From NCBI GenBank assembly GCA_905215505.1, contig CAJMPU010000005.1, positions 1 to 64,000 on the forward strand: a stretch of 64,000 nucleotides of DNA. Direction: 5' to 3'. The first letter of the stretch is position 1. Each line of letters opens with the position of its first letter. Made by a program: the position numbers and the translations under genes. Under the pieces are notes generated by a model. That model saw nothing but the letters and a program-made list of their open reading frames with translations, ran no database searches and was not told where the DNA came from. Below are positions 61,548 through 64,000 of this stretch, piece by piece. The DNA comes from an uncultured bacterium (GTDB lineage: Bacteria > Actinomycetota > Coriobacteriia > Coriobacteriales > Coriobacteriaceae).

Positions 61548-62711
61548 ATGCAGGCATCGCAGCGTCTCGACCGCTTTGGCGCGGAGGTCTTCGCCTCGCT
61601 CAACAACAAGCTTCTCGCGCTGAAGGCCCAGGGCAAGACCATTTACAACATGAGCGTGGGCACGCCCGACTTTAAGCCGTACGACCACGTGGTCGAGGCG
61701 CTCACGCAAGCAGCCCAAGATCCCGAGATGTGGAAGTATGCCCTGCGCGACCTGCCTGAACTCAAACAAGCCGTGTGCGATTACTATGAGCGTCGCTTTG
61801 GCGTTTCGGGCATTACACCGTCCATGGTGCAGTCGTGCAACGGCACGCAGGAGGGCGTGGGCCATTTGGGCCTGGCCCTGCTCGATCCGGGTGACACCAT
61901 CCTGGTTCCCGATCCGTGCTACCCGGTCTTTGAGGCGGGTGCGAAGATTGCCGATGCCAAGCTCGAGTACTATCCGCTGGTTGCCGAGCATAATTACCTG
62001 CCCTATGTGGCGGGTATCGATCCCGAGGTGGCCGATCGTGCCAAGTATATGATCGTATCGCTGCCCGCCAACCCGGTGGGCTCGGTGGGCACGCCCGAGG
62101 TCTACGAGGAGATCATCGCCTTCGCCCGCGAGCACGACCTGCTCATCGTTCACGACAATGCATACTCCGATATCGTGTTTGACGGTGAGCCGGGCGGCAG
62201 CTTCTTGCAGTATCCCGGTGCGCTCGAGGTGGGCGTGGAGTTTTTCTCGCTCTCCAAGTCGTTTAACGTCACTGGTGCCCGCATCGGCTTTTTGGTCGGC
62301 CGCGAGGATGTGGTCTCTGCCTTTGCCAAACTGCGCGGCCAGATCGACTTTGGCATGTTCTTCCCGATCCAGAAGGCTGCTATCGCCTGTCTGAACGGTC
62401 CGCGCGATGAGGTCGAGGCGCAGCGTCTGAAGTACCAGGAGCGCCGTGATGCCCTGTGCGACGGTCTTGAGAACCTGGGCTGGGAGCGTCCCAACGCGCA
62501 TGGCTCCATGTTCGTGTGGGCTAAGCTTCCCGGTGGTCGCACCGATTCCATGGCGTTTTGCGAGGAGCTCATGGAGAAGGCCGGCGTTGTGGTGACGCCG
62601 GGCGCGAGCTTTGGTCCTTCGGGCGAGGGACACGTGCGCATGGCGCTGGTCCTGCCGCCCGATCAGATTGCTTTGGCTGTCGAGGCCATTCGCGAGGCGG
62701 GCCTGTATTAG
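61548..62711 (+). CDS. Class I/II PLP aminotransferase
   Basis: A 387-residue fold-type I aminotransferase. The PLP lysine is in FSLSKSFNVTGARIGFLVG; NPVGSVGT, VHDNAYSDIVFDG and SVGTPDFKP are typical. It most resembles LL-diaminopimelate aminotransferase and related alanine-type enzymes, but no lysine-pathway genes are adjacent. ATG 61548 has GGAAGG before it. Confidence 0.87.
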   Translation: MQASQRLDRFGAEVFASLNNKLLALKAQGKTIYNMSVGTPDFKPYDHVVEALTQAAQDPEMWKYALRDLPELKQAVCDYYERRFGVSGITPSMVQSCNGTQEGVGHLGLALLDPGDTILVPDPCYPVFEAGAKIADAKLEYYPLVAEHNYLPYVAGIDPEVADRAKYMIVSLPANPVGSVGTPEVYEEIIAFAREHDLLIVHDNAYSDIVFDGEPGGSFLQYPGALEVGVEFFSLSKSFNVTGARIGFLVGREDVVSAFAKLRGQIDFGMFFPIQKAAIACLNGPRDEVEAQRLKYQERRDALCDGLENLGWERPNAHGSMFVWAKLPGGRTDSMAFCEELMEKAGVVVTPGASFGPSGEGHVRMALVLPPDQIALAVEAIREAGLY

Positions 62712-62854
62712 AAAGCTATTTCGCCTCGTCAATAGCTCGAAACCGATTTCGTGCAGTTATTTTACGAATTCTGCAAACAATTTCGGTAAACGGTCGATTT
62801 TTGGCTGCGAATAGGAGCATAATCAAAGTCCCGATTGGATGTATTGGGATTACG

Positions 62855-62889
62855 GCAAGCCGCTCGGGTCGTTCCCGGGCGGCTTGCTT
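62855..62889 (+). terminator. Hairpin in the ldh leader
   Basis: GCAAGCCGC pairs with GCGGCTTGC, extended inward by CGGG/CCCG, 24 bases before the ldh start. Either the end of upstream transcription or an attenuator in the ldh leader. Confidence 0.55.
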
Positions 62890-62912
62890 GTGGAGAGAGA
62901 TGGGAGTTTCTA

Positions 62913-63863
62913 ATGGTTAACGAGAAGAAGGTCGCTATTGTCGGCTGCGGTTTCGTCGGTTCGTCTTCGGCGTTCGCGCTGATGCAGAGCGGTCTGTTCT
63001 CCGAGATGGTCCTCATCGACGTGGACAAGAACCGCGCCGAGGGTGAGGCTCTGGATATCGCGCACGGCATGACGTTTGCCGAGCCGATGAAGATCTACGC
63101 CGGCGATTATTCCGATGTCGCCGACGCCGCCATGATCGTCGTCACCGCTGGCGCTGCCCAGAAGCCCGGTGAGACCCGCCTGGACCTGGTCAACAAGAAC
63201 GTCAACATCTTTAAGTCCATTATTCCCGAGATTAAGAAGTCTGGCTTCGACGGCATTCTGCTCATCGTCTCCAACCCGGTCGATGTTCTAACCTATGCCG
63301 CCATCAAGATGTCCGGCCTGCCCGAGGGCCATGTCATCGGCTCCGGTACCGTGCTCGACACCGGCCGTCTGCAGCAGATGCTTGGTGCCCACGTTGAGGT
63401 CGACCCGCGCGATGTCCAGGCCTATGTCATGGGTGAGCACGGCGACTCCGAGTTCGTCGCTTGGTCCAGCGCCCAGGTTGCCGGCGTTCCGCTGAACACC
63501 TTCTGCGAGCTTCACGGTCATCTGGAGCATGAGGCTGCCGAGAAGCGCATCGCCGAGGACGTCAAGAACTCCGCCTACACCATCATCGAGAAGAAGCACG
63601 CTACCTACTACGGCGTCGCCATGGCCGTTAAGCGCATTTGCACCGCCGTCATGCGTGACGAGCAGACCGTTCTGCCCGTCTCCTCGCTCATGGTGGGCGA
63701 GTATGGCCTGTCCGATCTTGCCATCTCCATGCCGACCGTCGTTGGCCGCGACGGCGTTGTCTGCCGCGTCCCCGTGCCGCTGAACGATGACGAGCAGCAT
63801 GAGCTTACCGCCTCCGCCAAGGCCCTCAAGGACATCATCGACAGCGTCGACTTCTCCTGCTAA
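62913..63863 (+). CDS. ldh: L-lactate dehydrogenase
   Basis: A 316-residue NAD-dependent enzyme reducing pyruvate to L-lactate, the end step of lactic fermentation. GxGxxG as VGCGFVGSSSA, catalytic GEHGDSEF with His, substrate-binding Arg in KPGETRLDLV, and SNPVDVLTY. The KPGETR loop favours lactate over malate dehydrogenase. GGGAG precedes ATG 62913. Confidence 0.92.
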   Translation: MVNEKKVAIVGCGFVGSSSAFALMQSGLFSEMVLIDVDKNRAEGEALDIAHGMTFAEPMKIYAGDYSDVADAAMIVVTAGAAQKPGETRLDLVNKNVNIFKSIIPEIKKSGFDGILLIVSNPVDVLTYAAIKMSGLPEGHVIGSGTVLDTGRLQQMLGAHVEVDPRDVQAYVMGEHGDSEFVAWSSAQVAGVPLNTFCELHGHLEHEAAEKRIAEDVKNSAYTIIEKKHATYYGVAMAVKRICTAVMRDEQTVLPVSSLMVGEYGLSDLAISMPTVVGRDGVVCRVPVPLNDDEQHELTASAKALKDIIDSVDFSC

Positions 63864-63894
63864 ATCCAGCTCTTTTGGGCAACAGGCTACAATG

Positions 63895-63930
63895 AAAGGC
63901 GTCCGGTCCACACGGTCCGGGCGCCTTTTT
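63895..63930 (+). terminator. Terminator after ldh
   Basis: AAAGGCGTCCGG pairs with CCGGGCGCCTTT around a loop, ending TTTTT. Confidence 0.9.
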
Positions 63931-63951
63931 GGTGCAAAGTAACCTGACCCC
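63931..63951. repeat. REP-like arm
   Basis: GGTGCAAAGTAACCTGACCC is the reverse complement of the GGGTCAGGTTACTTTGCACC type of arm known from REP elements in many bacteria. A single arm here; a related pair is at 30432-30493. Confidence 0.4.
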
Positions 63952-63977
63952 AATGCGCCATAGTTGATGGGAGCGCC

Positions 63978-64000
63978 ATGTCGGATTCGCCTAATTTTTT
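63978..64000 (+). CDS. Start of a gene cut by the right edge
   Basis: ATG with GGGAG at 63969-63973. Only MSDSPNF can be read. No identification possible. Confidence 0.4.

Overview
The window looks like chromosomal DNA of a high-GC anaerobic actinobacterium of the Coriobacteriia, most likely Collinsella or a close relative. This is inferred from gene content and codon use; no marker such as 16S rRNA is present. Supporting traits are the oxygen-sensitive class III ribonucleotide reductase with its activase, lactate dehydrogenase, many GTG/TTG starts behind good Shine-Dalgarno sites, two LexA-type sites close to the Bacillus SOS consensus, and GC-rich housekeeping genes interrupted by AT-rich accessory islands.

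Region by region. 1-2.3 kb: a GH13 alpha-glucosidase, then tRNA-Gly(GCC) and tRNA-Val(GAC) behind a strong promoter. 2.3-6.2 kb: nrdD and nrdG; the nrdD promoter carries a pair of NrdR boxes, and the two genes are separated by two different long inverted repeats. 6.2-7.9 kb: folE, an HD phosphohydrolase and folB. 7.9-21.7 kb: peptidase, dipeptidase, SlyD-like PPIase with an orphan UreE-like gene, HAD phosphatase, Fur/PerR, acylphosphatase, oxidoreductase, RNase HI, a LysR gene divergent from metY (metY has a long structured leader), a secreted 3D-like protein, ketopantoate reductase, a cyclase and an Fe-S aldo/keto reductase. 21.7-25.9 kb: endonuclease IV and a polar amino-acid ABC transporter whose permease has an extra extracellular domain. 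26-27.7 kb: a flavodoxin/DUF3793 pair and a divergent membrane-anchored HMA protein, with metal-regulator-like operators between them. 27.7-30.4 kb: an SOS-controlled Y-family polymerase with a YolD-like partner, and a half-length iron-alcohol-dehydrogenase-like gene. 30.6-34.1 kb: pgi and two HAD phosphatases.

34.2-45.7 kb is an eleven-gene catabolic locus: a GntR regulator, a YfcC-type carrier, two unusual amidohydrolases, FrlC-, FrlB- and FrlD-like proteins of Amadori-product breakdown, a second FrlD-like kinase, YjbQ, BtpA and an FGGY kinase. I know no described pathway with this set.

45.7-50.7 kb: TatD, TcdA, a candidate type I toxin-antitoxin locus (28-residue membrane peptide with a convergent small RNA), an sdpRI pair without sdpABC, and ettA. 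50.9-52.4 kb: an AT-rich pair encoding a Tat-exported protein and a lipoprotein. 52.4-54.9 kb: two low-complexity proteins. 55.0-59.3 kb: an AT-rich cluster of DUF2087 protein, MFS exporter, B12-binding radical SAM enzyme and a 36-residue peptide with its own ribosome site and terminator. This is a candidate RiPP (ribosomally made, modified peptide) locus and, with the sugar-amine locus, the best candidate for something undescribed. 59.4-64 kb: NAD synthetase, an aminotransferase, lactate dehydrogenase and the first codons of another gene.
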